From an uncultured Ruminococcus sp. (GTDB lineage Bacteria; Bacillota; Clostridia; Oscillospirales; Ruminococcaceae): 42,197 bases of DNA. The stretch spans positions 1-42,197 of the forward strand of contig CAMWTO010000004.1 of the NCBI GenBank assembly GCA_947177205.1, read 5' to 3'. The notes below the pieces were generated by a model. That model was not told the DNA's origin. It was given only the letters and a program-made list of their open reading frames with translations, and ran no database searches. This document shows, piece by piece, positions 7,125 through 15,697 of this stretch (its first letter is position 1; each line of letters starts with the position of its first letter). The translations under genes were made by a program, and so were the position numbers.

Positions 7125-8912
7125 ATGAATGCAAAAGAAATTGTCCTTGCCGTGATTACGGTCATCGGCGGACTTGCCTTTTTCCTCTACGGCATGAATG
7201 TGATGTCGTCCGGACTGGAAAAAATGGCAGGCGGTAAGTTGGAGCAGGCTCTGAAGAAATTAACTTCCAATACCTGGCTAAGTTTGTTTTTAGGGACGTT
7301 TATCACAATTGTGCTACAATCGTCATCGTCTCTGACAGTAATGTTAGTCGGACTTGTCAATTGTGGTGTCATGGAAGTCAGTCAGACAGTTGTGATTATC
7401 ATTGGTGCGAATATCGGCAAGACATTCACAACATGGTTATTATGTCTGATGGGTGTCGACACAGCAGGACCCTTATGGCTGTCACTTCTGAACCCGGAAT
7501 ATTTCTCGCTGATTTTTGCACTGGTCGGAGCAATTCTGATTATGATGTCGAAAAACGGACGAAAAAAAGATATTGGTTCGATTCTGGTCGGCTTTGCCGT
7601 CCTGATGTACGGCATGGTACTGATGGGAGATGCTGTTGCGCCTCTGAAAGATTCCGCAGAATTCCAGCAGCTCCTGACAAAATTTGAAAATCCGTTCTTA
7701 GGCGTTCTGGTCGGTACAGTCGTAACAGGTGTAATCCAGAGTTCTGCCGCATCCATCGGAATCCTGCAAAGATTAGCTGATTCCTCCGGTGCGATTACAT
7801 TCGGTATGGCAATTCCGATTATTATGGGGCAGAATATCGGTACTTGTGTGACCGCTGTCATTTCCAGTTTTGGTGTCAACCGGAATGCAAAAAAAGTCGG
7901 TGTGATTCATATTGCATTTAATATTATTGGCACAGTGATCTTCTTAACACTCTATGAAGTATTAGATATGATAGTTAAATTTGCATTTTCTGAATGGATC
8001 ATTAATTCTGTCGGGATTGCCATTGTTCATACAGTGTTTAATATTGCAACAACAATTTTATTGCTCCCATTTGCAAAGGGATTAGAAAAAATCGCTAATA
8101 AAGTGCTCCCGGATAAGAACGAAGAACCTGTTGAAGAAGAACATGCATTGCTGGACAAGCGTTTATTAACAACGCCGTCTGTTGCTGTCGCAGAATGTGA
8201 CGAAGCATCTCGGAGAATGGCAAAGCTCGCAAAAGAAACCATGCTCCTGAGCATGTCGCTCCTAAAAGAATATGATAAAAAAGTGGCTGAAAAAATTTCA
8301 AAGAATGAGGACAAGCTGGATGATTATGAAGACAGAATCGGTACAACGTTAGTACAGTTGACTTCTCAGGCATTGTCAGAACATGACAGCCAGGTTTCTT
8401 CCAGAGTTTTGAGAGCAATCGGAGATTTCGAGCGTCTGGGTGATCATGCCATTAATTTAGCCGATATTGCAAAAGAGATTCATGACAAGAAACTGCATTT
8501 CTCTGAGAGTGCCACCAAGGAAATGGAAGTTCTCACGGATGCGATTGAAGATATTTTAGAACGTGCGTATCGTGTGTATAAAACAATTGATGAAACGGCT
8601 GCTACGGATATTGAGCCTTTGGAACAGGTCATTGATTATCTGACCAGGGACATTAAAGCAAATCATGTCCGGAGATTGCAGAACGGCACATGTACGATTG
8701 AGACAGGCTTTGCGTTAGCGGACATCCTGAACAATTTCGAGCGAATTTCAGATCACTGTTCAAACATTGGCGTTTCCGTGATTGAGACATCTCATAGCAT
8801 GTTCGGCACGCATGATTATCTGAACAAAGTGAAATTCGGCAACAAAAATTTCAATGATAATTTTGAAAAATTCTCTCATCAGTACAGTATTGCCAATATT
8901 TCTTCCAATTAA
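7125..8912 (+). CDS. Na+/phosphate cotransporter family protein with C-terminal PhoU-like domain
   Basis: This 595-aa protein has the two-part architecture of bacterial NptA/YjbB-type transporters. Residues 1-320 carry about eight membrane segments with two inverted Na/Pi repeats. Each has the diagnostic motif: QSSSS at residues 65-69, and QSSAA near residue 205 followed by GQNIGT. Residues about 345-560 form a helical PhoU-like domain, which in this family controls or couples phosphate transport. It probably imports phosphate with sodium, though some homologues work in export. A hairpin at 8961-9006 ends the gene. The phased repeats upstream suggest phosphate control. Confidence 0.93.
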   Translation: MNAKEIVLAVITVIGGLAFFLYGMNVMSSGLEKMAGGKLEQALKKLTSNTWLSLFLGTFITIVLQSSSSLTVMLVGLVNCGVMEVSQTVVIIIGANIGKTFTTWLLCLMGVDTAGPLWLSLLNPEYFSLIFALVGAILIMMSKNGRKKDIGSILVGFAVLMYGMVLMGDAVAPLKDSAEFQQLLTKFENPFLGVLVGTVVTGVIQSSAASIGILQRLADSSGAITFGMAIPIIMGQNIGTCVTAVISSFGVNRNAKKVGVIHIAFNIIGTVIFLTLYEVLDMIVKFAFSEWIINSVGIAIVHTVFNIATTILLLPFAKGLEKIANKVLPDKNEEPVEEEHALLDKRLLTTPSVAVAECDEASRRMAKLAKETMLLSMSLLKEYDKKVAEKISKNEDKLDDYEDRIGTTLVQLTSQALSEHDSQVSSRVLRAIGDFERLGDHAINLADIAKEIHDKKLHFSESATKEMEVLTDAIEDILERAYRVYKTIDETAATDIEPLEQVIDYLTRDIKANHVRRLQNGTCTIETGFALADILNNFERISDHCSNIGVSVIETSHSMFGTHDYLNKVKFGNKNFNDNFEKFSHQYSIANISSN

Positions 8913-8960
8913 ACTTTTGAATTTTAAAAAATTCTGAAAATTTAATTTTAAACAAAATTT

Positions 8961-9006
8961 TCCCCCTTTGTGGAGAAATCAGAAAGAGTCCACAGAGGGG
9001 ATTTTT
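8961..9006 (+). terminator. Intrinsic terminator of the Na/Pi cotransporter gene
   Basis: The stem TCCCCCTTTGTGGA (8961-8974) pairs with TCCACAGAGGGG (8989-9000) and is followed by ATTTTT. Confidence 0.8.
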
Positions 9007-9052
9007 CAGAGTATTTTTTTGTTTTTTTAAAATTTGTAGAGGGATGATAAGC

Positions 9053-9463
9053 ATGAAGAGAAAAATATTTTCTTCTTTATTGATTACGCTAATACTAGTT
9101 TTAGGAGTTACATCGTTCTTTCTGCTTTGCACCTCGTCAAGTGTTGATAAAATTGAGGTATTAGAAAATAAATATAACATCTCTTTTTCAAATACTGATA
9201 TGAAACATAACAACACTATAATGGCACAGGATATTGAAGATCAGTTGCAATTTCATGTGGAGAATTATCAAACCTTCATGGAAAATCAATATTATGGTAA
9301 AATAATTAACTTTTCGGAAGCGGATGAGCATTCTTCGGCACAATACAAATGCAAACCTTATCCACAAAGTACAGATTCCCTGCAGAAGCGCTTGACCTTT
9401 AATATTAAGTTTCAATCTGCCAATTCAGGATATGATGTGAGTTTTACAAGCTACTATGAGTAA
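9053..9463 (+). CDS. Small exported or membrane-anchored protein of unknown function
   Basis: The ATG at 9053 is chosen because AGAGGG (9038-9043) lies 9 nt upstream, giving 136 aa. An in-frame ATG at 9044 would overlap the ribosome binding site. The N-terminus MKRKIFSSLLITLILVLGV is a signal peptide or single membrane anchor. The cysteine that follows (FLLC) does not fit a lipobox well. The remaining 100 residues are polar and match no family I recognise. It is the first of several small, AT-rich genes in an accessory stretch. Confidence 0.65.
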   Translation: MKRKIFSSLLITLILVLGVTSFFLLCTSSSVDKIEVLENKYNISFSNTDMKHNNTIMAQDIEDQLQFHVENYQTFMENQYYGKIINFSEADEHSSAQYKCKPYPQSTDSLQKRLTFNIKFQSANSGYDVSFTSYYE

Positions 9464-9492
9464 TTTTTACTCTATTACAGCATTGAAAGTAA

Positions 9493-9567
9493 GTAATTGA
9501 AAGTAAAATTCCATACGACAAACTAATACCTGATGACAATGACTTTGAAATTGTATTTTCCATTTAA
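9493..9567 (+). pseudogene. Possible C-terminal remnant of a lost gene
   Basis: The frame from 9493 to the TAA at 9565-9567 reads VIESKIPYDKLIPDDNDF and then EIVFSI-stop, which looks like a natural protein end but has no start codon or upstream frame. It abuts the duplicated segment at 9554-9640. It may be chance, since the evidence is only the composition of 24 codons. Confidence 0.25.
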
Positions 9568-9640
9568 ACTCTAAAACTTAGCTGGTTCTCTATGTATTTT
9601 TTTAATTTGAAAAAAGCAACCTTGTCACAATAATAATCAG
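9554..9640. repeat. 87-nt direct repeat, copy 1
   Basis: This copy runs from TATTTTCCATTTA to AATAATAATCAG and matches 10176-10262 with only scattered substitutions and no length change. On the minus strand both copies encode DYYCDKVAFF-[K/R]-LKKYIE-[N/K]-QLSFR, the C-terminus of the PH-like protein at 10186-10677. Confidence 0.9.
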
Positions 9641-9645
9641 GAATA
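9564..9645 (-). pseudogene. Duplicated 3' end of the PH-like membrane protein gene
   Basis: On the minus strand this segment encodes PDYYCDKVAFFKLKKYIEN and then QLSFRV-stop, almost identical to the last 24 residues of the intact protein at 10186-10677. The open frame upstream of it (toward 9767) has no similarity to that protein and runs antisense through the start of the 9658 gene. Only the gene end is present, so it is a recombination remnant. Confidence 0.7.
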
Positions 9646-9657
9646 GAAGAAGTAATT

Positions 9658-10134
9658 ATGATCAAATTAAATCCAGTGATTAAAAAAACAATACTAGTTA
9701 TTTTTATATTGATTTTTTTCTCGTTTGTTATGCCTGTAAAAATAACTTTAAATTCTATGGATTCCATTGCGGATGAATCGTGTTTTATTGTTCGTCAGGT
9801 TTCATCAGGTTCTACGGAAGCAGGACTTTGGCTATGTAATGGAGACGCAAATGGAATTTGGACGGATAATGCCTATATAGTTGAACTTCATGGAAATATT
9901 CCACAGGATATTCTTTCAAGTGATGTATATAGTAATGGTGAAACAATGTTTGCAATATATGGAACAGTAAATGATGCTAGAATGACTGCTGATGAAGTGA
10001 ATGTGATCAATTGTGATAAGTGGGATTTTATAGGTAATATTTCCAGAGATTCCGAGTCATTAAGATTGCGGTTCAAAAAATATATTACCATATATGATTT
10101 GAAGTTGTTTGACTGTATACTTTCTGGAAGATAG
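9658..10134 (+). CDS. Small membrane-anchored or exported protein of unknown function
   Basis: This 158-aa protein begins with a hydrophobic segment (residues 9-27, KKTILVIFILIFFSFVMPV) that is a membrane anchor or signal. The rest is a soluble domain with GLWLCNGDANGIWTDNAYIVELHG and AIYGTVNDARMTADEV. AGAAGAAG a few bases before the ATG serves as a ribosome binding site. I do not recognise the family. The start lies immediately after the 87-nt repeat, so the gene appears to sit between two copies of the 3' end of the neighbouring PH-like gene. Confidence 0.65.
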   Translation: MIKLNPVIKKTILVIFILIFFSFVMPVKITLNSMDSIADESCFIVRQVSSGSTEAGLWLCNGDANGIWTDNAYIVELHGNIPQDILSSDVYSNGETMFAIYGTVNDARMTADEVNVINCDKWDFIGNISRDSESLRLRFKKYITIYDLKLFDCILSGR

Positions 10135-10175
10135 TAAAACAAAAATTCAAGGGGATATTTTTGTGCAAATCACAT

Positions 10176-10262
10176 TATTTTCCATTTACATTCTAAAACT
10201 TAACTGTTTCTCTATGTACTTTTTTAATCTGAAAAAAGCAACCTTGTCACAATAATAATCAG
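10176..10262. repeat. 87-nt direct repeat, copy 2
   Basis: This copy forms the 3' coding end of the minus-strand PH-like gene and matches 9554-9640. Confidence 0.9.
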
Positions 10263-10677
10263 AATTAAGAATCTGACCTGGATATTCCACAATATTTCTC
10301 TTTGCATTCATTCTGAATTTATATTTTTTCTTTTCGGTCATTATTTTTAACTCAAATTCGTAATGATGTACATAACCAGAATATTTTGAGCCTACTTGCT
10401 TGATATTTAAAGAAGAAACGCTGATCTGCATGTCCTGTATACGGGATAATGGAATCACTTTTTTGCCCCTGATTACATCATACATGACAAGATTTTTTTC
10501 ATCACATTCAAATTTGCTTGGTATAATGGATAATATCCAAGGCAAAAATAATCCTAAAAATGGAAACCAGAATAAACCCCTTGTGGCATAGCTGCCATAG
10601 AGACTTAATACAATCGATAAAAATAAAATCGTATCATCTAACATAAGGGGAACAGAAGATTCATATCGTTCTTTCAA
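10186..10677 (-). CDS. PH-like domain membrane protein
   Basis: This 163-aa protein has two membrane segments near the N-terminus (about residues 13-52) followed by a soluble domain. The pattern VIRGKKVIPLSRIQDMQISVS, then YEFELKIMTEKKKYKF, resembles bacterial PH (bPH) membrane proteins, but the match is by eye. The frame starts with TTG at 10677 behind a weak GAAAGA, and no better-supported start is visible. The C-terminal 29 codons are duplicated at 9564-9645. It is transcribed opposite to its neighbours. The function is unknown. Confidence 0.6.
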   Translation of the reverse strand: MKERYESSVPLMLDDTILFLSIVLSLYGSYATRGLFWFPFLGLFLPWILSIIPSKFECDEKNLVMYDVIRGKKVIPLSRIQDMQISVSSLNIKQVGSKYSGYVHHYEFELKIMTEKKKYKFRMNAKRNIVEYPGQILNSDYYCDKVAFFRLKKYIEKQLSFRM

Positions 10678-10787
10678 AGTAAATCATTCTTTCTTTTTTG
10701 TAAATGATAGCAAAATTCAGATTTCACTATGTTTTTTACTATATCACTTTTTTGAAAAAAAGTCAACCCCTGAAAAGAGAGAATTTC

Positions 10788-10816
10788 TTAACAATGCCTG
10801 TCAAAAGTGCTATACT
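10788..10816 (+). promoter_or_regulatory. Promoter of the 10864 dockerin gene
   Basis: TTAACA (10788-10793) and TATACT (10811-10816) are 17 bp apart. The 26 bases from TATACT onward (10811-10836) match those at 12092-12117 with a single difference. Confidence 0.7.
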
Positions 10817-10863
10817 GAAATTAACATAATTTTGATTCCATTGATTGCAAGAAAGGATTTTGA

Positions 10864-12045
10864 ATGTGCATGAAAAAAAGAATTGTCATTTCTATTCTGA
10901 CAGCATTCGCATTATTGTTGTCAGCTCCCGCAACAATTCATGCAAATGCAATCTTAGGTGATGTCAATCATGATTCTGTGCTTGATGTCAATGATGCCTG
11001 TGCGATATTAGAACATTGTGCAAGTATTGGGGAAGGCAATGGCGGAACGCTTTCCGACACAGCACGGATCTCGGCGGATTACGGTGCAGACGGCAGGATC
11101 AATGCAAAAGATGCCTTTAAAATTTTAGTTTCGCTCTTCAAATCCGGGCAATCTGTCCCCAGTGGATTGAACGAATCTGACACAATGGAGGAATGGAAAC
11201 AAGCCTATGCAATTCAGCTTGATGATTTGCAGTCTTATAAAAATCGTTATGAATTAGCAGATATTAATGACGATTCTATTCCGGAATTATTTATTATGCT
11301 AGGAGATACATCTAAAATAATGGTGTATACTTATCAAAACGGCTCTTGTCAGCAAATTTATTTCCCAACAGAAAGCGGAGCTATTGACTCTTGTAATATG
11401 TATATTTGTTCTGAATTTGATGGTTTTATTGTTATTAATTATTCAAATGAAAATCCAATAAGTTCTATCACTGATCAGAAAGACACTACTACTTGTTATA
11501 AGATTGACACGCTCTATGAAATAGATGAAAATTTACAGGCAATTCCTAAACATGAACTAGTCAGGGATTATGCCAATGATAGTTACTATTTTGATGATAC
11601 TCCTATCACAAGAGAAGAATATAATAACTATCCGGAATCTGTTTATTGGTATTCTTATTTTTCTGACACAACAAAGCGTGATTTATTAAATAGCTATAGC
11701 ACTGGCAAATCGCAAGTATATTTTATCAAAAATTCTATTGATTTTGACAGGGGTTGGCTTACATTTAAAATGGATTGCAATCATATGACAGAAAAATCTA
11801 ATATTACATTTCATGTTGTGCCACATGATTCAAAACATATCTTAGAAAATGCAATGGAATATACAGATATAGAATTTTACATGAAAAATTTATATGAAGC
11901 TGTTCATGATGAGGGTAATGCATATTGTGTACTGGGGGAAATTCCTGACGGCGATTATGATTTATTTCTGTTAGCTGATGACGGAACAGAATTAAATTCT
12001 ATTACATTCAAAGTGAAAGAAAATAAATCTGTCTATATTTATTGA
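10864..12045 (+). CDS. Secreted protein with N-terminal dockerin and unknown C-terminal domains
   Basis: This 393-aa protein has a signal peptide (about residues 1-27, ending IHANA) and a complete type-I-like dockerin at about residues 30-95. The first calcium loop is DVNHDSVLDVND and the second DYGADGRINAKD, the latter with an unusual Gly at position 3. The middle has ELADINDDSIPELFIML, a pattern seen in VCBS or EF-hand-like modules. The C-terminus (from about residue 285) looks like a beta-sandwich (IPDGDYDLFLLADDGTELN). AGGA at 10854-10857 supports the ATG at 10864. No catalytic domain is recognisable. The dockerin predicts docking to a cohesin, none of which is in this window. Confidence 0.85.
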   Translation: MCMKKRIVISILTAFALLLSAPATIHANAILGDVNHDSVLDVNDACAILEHCASIGEGNGGTLSDTARISADYGADGRINAKDAFKILVSLFKSGQSVPSGLNESDTMEEWKQAYAIQLDDLQSYKNRYELADINDDSIPELFIMLGDTSKIMVYTYQNGSCQQIYFPTESGAIDSCNMYICSEFDGFIVINYSNENPISSITDQKDTTTCYKIDTLYEIDENLQAIPKHELVRDYANDSYYFDDTPITREEYNNYPESVYWYSYFSDTTKRDLLNSYSTGKSQVYFIKNSIDFDRGWLTFKMDCNHMTEKSNITFHVVPHDSKHILENAMEYTDIEFYMKNLYEAVHDEGNAYCVLGEIPDGDYDLFLLADDGTELNSITFKVKENKSVYIY

Positions 12046-12068
12046 AATTTTGAAAAAGCACTTTATTC

Positions 12069-12097
12069 TTGACAATTCGGAAACAAAATGTTATACT
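12069..12097 (+). promoter_or_regulatory. Promoter of the small zinc-ribbon gene
   Basis: TTGACA (12069-12074) and TATACT (12092-12097) are 17 bp apart. The site shares its initiation region with the promoter at 10788-10816. Confidence 0.8.
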
Positions 12098-12141
12098 GGA
12101 ATTAACATAATTTTGATGAGACTATTTAATGAGGTGATTGT

Positions 12142-12384
12142 ATGGCAAGAATAATTTGTTCTTGTGGAGCAGTATTAAGTAATAGTTTATCTCCAAATGA
12201 TATTCAGTTGCGAGTATATACTGATAAAGAATGGGAAAAAGTTTTTGATTGTGAATCCATACAGCCATGGCAAATTCCTTTGCCAAAATATGAAGTTTGG
12301 AGATGTCCTGCATGTAAAAGTATATATGTTTATGAAGATGGAAATAATCAACCAATTATGACATATAGGCTAGAAAATAAATAA
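12142..12384 (+). CDS. Small zinc-ribbon-like protein of unknown function
   Basis: This 80-aa protein has cysteine pairs near both ends: CSCG at residues 6-9 and CPAC around residue 55, a spacing able to hold one zinc ion. The central part (IPLPKYEVWRCPACKSIYVYED) resembles small cytosolic proteins of Firmicutes accessory regions. GAGGTG (12131-12136) lies 5 nt before the ATG. It is transcribed from its own promoter and lies just upstream of the CPBP protease gene. No function can be assigned. Confidence 0.7.
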   Translation: MARIICSCGAVLSNSLSPNDIQLRVYTDKEWEKVFDCESIQPWQIPLPKYEVWRCPACKSIYVYEDGNNQPIMTYRLENK

Positions 12385-12420
12385 TACTGATTTAATTAGT
12401 ATCATAGAAAGGTTTTTTAT

Positions 12421-13434
12421 ATGAAGTTATACACAGATTATGCTTTAACAAAAACGGTCAGAGAATCAGAAAAATTCGTCACACCGAAAAATATTTTTCT
12501 GAAACTCCTGATTTTTGTGGTTGTGTTCTATATCGCACAGCTTGCACAAGGATTTGTACTGATAATTTTTGCTCTCCCAAGGTTATTGCAGATCTATGCC
12601 GAAATGGCAGAACAGGAATTCATCAGTCAGGAAGAACTACAACAGGCAATCGCTGACAAAGTTAAAAATTTAACGCTTGATCCGTCCATGACAAGAATCA
12701 TGCTCTATTGTACCGTATTATCAACGCTTGTGATTTTTTTCTTCTGTAAAGTGATCGAGAGCAGAAAACTGTCTACGCTCGGATTCCGCAAACAACATGC
12801 CGGATTACAATATCTCGCCGGGCTTGCCGTCGGATTTGTATTATTCAGCCTGACTGTATTTTTATCGGACATGCTGGGCGGACTGGAATTCCACGGCTTG
12901 CAGGAATTTCCCATCTCCGGTATTCTGATTATGTTCGGCGGATGGATCTTGCAGGGCATGAGTGAGGAAGTCATCTGCCGGGGCTATCTGATGACAACCA
13001 TTCTCCGGGATCATAAACCTGTCTGGGCGATCCTGATCAATGCCGGATTATTCGGATTCATGCATGCATCTAATAACGGATTCTCCATCCCGGCTGTGAT
13101 TAATTTAACGCTGTTCGGTGCGATGATTTCGCTCTACGTACTGCGGACGGATAATCTCTGGGGCGCATGTGCAATCCATAGCATCTGGAATTTTGTACAG
13201 GGAAATTTTTACGGTCTGCCCGTCAGCGGACTGAATACCGGAGCAACGATCTTTTCGACATCCCTGGTAGAAAAAAAAGATCTGATGAACGGCGGGGCAT
13301 TCGGATTAGAAGCCAGTCTGCCGTGTACTGTTGTATTATGCATTGCCATTGCTGTATTATTAGTAGTACCCATGCCGTTTCTGGATCAAAATAAAAATCA
13401 GAATCAAGATCAGGAGCGTGATCTGCAAGCATGA
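12421..13434 (+). CDS. CPBP-family intramembrane glutamic metalloprotease (CAAX/Abi type)
   Basis: This 337-aa polytopic membrane protein has about eight membrane segments. The three conserved motifs of the CPBP (formerly Abi/CAAX) family are present: EEVICR at residues 182-187, FGFMH with His215, and HSIWN with His253 and Asn257. Family members cleave within membranes, in CAAX prenyl-protein processing or bacteriocin self-immunity. Here the substrate is unknown. AGAAAGG lies before the ATG. The stop codon overlaps the start of the next gene (ATGA at 13431-13434), so the two are translationally coupled. Confidence 0.92.
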   Translation: MKLYTDYALTKTVRESEKFVTPKNIFLKLLIFVVVFYIAQLAQGFVLIIFALPRLLQIYAEMAEQEFISQEELQQAIADKVKNLTLDPSMTRIMLYCTVLSTLVIFFFCKVIESRKLSTLGFRKQHAGLQYLAGLAVGFVLFSLTVFLSDMLGGLEFHGLQEFPISGILIMFGGWILQGMSEEVICRGYLMTTILRDHKPVWAILINAGLFGFMHASNNGFSIPAVINLTLFGAMISLYVLRTDNLWGACAIHSIWNFVQGNFYGLPVSGLNTGATIFSTSLVEKKDLMNGGAFGLEASLPCTVVLCIAIAVLLVVPMPFLDQNKNQNQDQERDLQA

Positions 13435-14144
13435 AAACAGCATTGATTACAGGAGCGGCCGGAGGGATCGGCTCGGCGATTGCCCGGAAACTCGCCGGAG
13501 ACGGTTATTTTGTGATTCTGCATTATCACCAGAATCCAGATGCAGAAACATTGGCACAACAGCTCCACGGAACTGCCGTCCGGGCAGATCTGGAAAATTT
13601 CTCTGAATTGGAATTAATGATTGCCAATGCACTTCGGCAAGCCGGACATATTGATATTTTGGTCAACAATGCCGGGATGTCTGTTTCCGGCTTATTGACG
13701 GACATTTCCCCGGACGTCCGGAAAAAAATATTTTCCGTGAATATTCTGTCAGCAATAGAATGCGCCCGGCTTGTCCTGCCGGATATGGTGCACCGGAAGT
13801 CTGGCAATATCATCAATATCAGCTCCATGTGGGGACAGGTGGGAGCATCCTGCGAAGTGGATTATTCTGCAACGAAAGCCGCCATGATCGGCTTCACGAA
13901 AGCACTGGCACAGGAAGTCGCTCCCAGTCAGATCCGTGTGAACTGCATAGCGCCGGGCGTAATCCGGACTGGGATGCTGGACTGTTACAATGCAGAGACA
14001 TTGCAGAATCTTGCAGAAGAAACACCGCTGGGAAGGCTCGGCACGCCGGAAGACATTGCCAATGCCGTGGGATTTTTATGCAGTCCGGGCGCTGATTTTA
14101 TCACGGGACAGATTCTCGGCGTGAACGGTGGATTTGTCATCTGA
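13431..14144 (+). CDS. Short-chain dehydrogenase/reductase (FabG/YmfI-like)
   Basis: This 237-aa protein has all classical SDR motifs: TGAAGGIG at residues 7-14 (nucleotide binding), NNAG at 79-82, Ser132, and the catalytic pair Tyr145 and Lys149 (YSATK). The C-terminus GQILGVNGGF is typical. It may be a 3-oxoacyl-ACP reductase. The segment WGQVGASCEVDYSATK also resembles YmfI-type reductases that act on modified elongation factor P, and the two cannot be separated here. It overlaps the protease gene by 4 nt. No fatty-acid genes are near, which slightly favours a non-FabG role. Confidence 0.9.
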   Translation: MKTALITGAAGGIGSAIARKLAGDGYFVILHYHQNPDAETLAQQLHGTAVRADLENFSELELMIANALRQAGHIDILVNNAGMSVSGLLTDISPDVRKKIFSVNILSAIECARLVLPDMVHRKSGNIINISSMWGQVGASCEVDYSATKAAMIGFTKALAQEVAPSQIRVNCIAPGVIRTGMLDCYNAETLQNLAEETPLGRLGTPEDIANAVGFLCSPGADFITGQILGVNGGFVI

Positions 14145-14194
14145 AATTTTGAATTTTTAGTTTGGGGGAAAGAAATATTAAAATTATAAAACAC

Positions 14195-15697
14195 ATGAAA
14201 TTAATTACCGGTTTATTCAGTAGTTTTTTATTACTAGCGAAATTAACAACACTTTCTGCAAATGCGGAAGAAATTGAGGAAATCACTGAATTTCTCACAG
14301 AACCGGAAATTTTAACACAAGATTATGACGGACAAACGATTTTATTGCCATTAGCTGAACATGCCGAAGAACTAGAAACAAATATTGTTTATGATGAAAA
14401 CGGAAATGCCTATATTCTTCATGAAGGCAAACGAGTAACGGGCAAATTTTATCTTGTGCCAGAATATTCCAAAGGTGATATCCTACAAGATAATAAAATC
14501 AATGCAGAAGATGCTTCTTATATTTTATATGCCGCTGCGATTGCTGGTGCAGACAGCTTGGATGCGACAGAAGTTTTGTTACATCAACAAGAAAATTATA
14601 CAACAGGTTATCAGATATTACAATTAGCAGATGTCAACAACGATAATACAGTTAATGCAGCAGATGCGGCAGAAATTTTAAGTTATGCTTCGGCTTATGG
14701 TTCCGGGCAAAATCCTTTGCCATTTGGAATTGTCTGTTATCAGACAGACGAAAATGGTGTATTACAAAAAGGTTAGCTGGATGAAGTACACTATGCTGAT
14801 GAAACTTATCAATTACAAACTGGTTGGACTGAAATTGATGGATTAACCTATTATTTCAATGCAGAATATGCAATGCAGACGGGTCTTGTCACAATTCATT
14901 CTGAAAATTATTATTTTTCTGAATCCGGAATTATGCAAACAGGCTGGATAGATGCAGAAAATGGCAGGATGTATTTCTCTGAAAACGGCACGCAAGAAAC
15001 TGGTTGGCAGGAAATTGAAGAACAAAAATATTATTTTGATTCGGACGGCATCATGCAGACGGGGCTTGTGCAGATTGATGACAAAATGTATCGCTTTCAG
15101 ATGGACGGAGTTTATCATCCTTTGAAAATCTGTCTTGACGCAGGACATTATGGTTCATTATATAACAGAAGTCCTGTCAATAAAGTTTATTATGAATCTA
15201 ATTTTACATGGGATATGCATTTACATTTAAAAAAAGCACTTGAAAATTATGGTTTTGAAGTGATTACAACACGAGAAACAAAGGAAGATAATCCGGCACT
15301 TATATCACGAGGCGAAATGTCAAAAGGTTGCGCATTATTTTTAAGTGTACATTCCAATGCATGCGGATCATCTTCTGTGGATGCACCGCTTGCTTGTTGT
15401 CAGATTAGCGGTATCGCAGATGTTTTGGGCTTGCAACTGGCAAATAAAATTCATGAAGTAATGGGAACGAAGCAAGCCGGAACAATCTGGAAACGTTCTA
15501 GCCCTAATAAAAATAATGGCAATGATTGGTACAGTGTTTTATATGGTGCGGCAAATGTCGGAACAATGGGCATTTTACTGGAACATAGCTATCATACAAA
15601 CTTAAGGTCTACTAATTGGCTATTAATAGATGATAATTTAAAAATTCTGGCTGACGCAGAAGCACAAGTGATTTCAGATTATTTTGGCTTTTCATAA
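14195..15697 (+). pseudogene. Secreted dockerin / cell-wall-binding / N-acetylmuramoyl-L-alanine amidase gene split by an in-frame TAG
   Basis: One reading frame of 501 codons is interrupted only by TAG at 14774-14776. Before it come a signal peptide (MKLITGLFSSFLLLAKLTTLSANA), a linker and a dockerin (DILQDNKINAED with an unusual Leu at loop position 3, then DVNNDNTVNAAD). After it come about five cell-wall-binding repeats (TGWTEIDGLTYYF, TGWIDAENGRMYF) and an Amidase_3 domain with CLDAGH, SVHSN and LLEHSYHTN, the zinc and catalytic positions of peptidoglycan amidases. The stop replaces a residue after QKG where the repeat pattern expects Trp (TGG to TAG). The start is uncertain: a GGGGGAAAG motif lies 22 nt before the ATG, so an alternative start is possible. 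It could be a recent nonsense mutation or read through. Confidence 0.85.
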
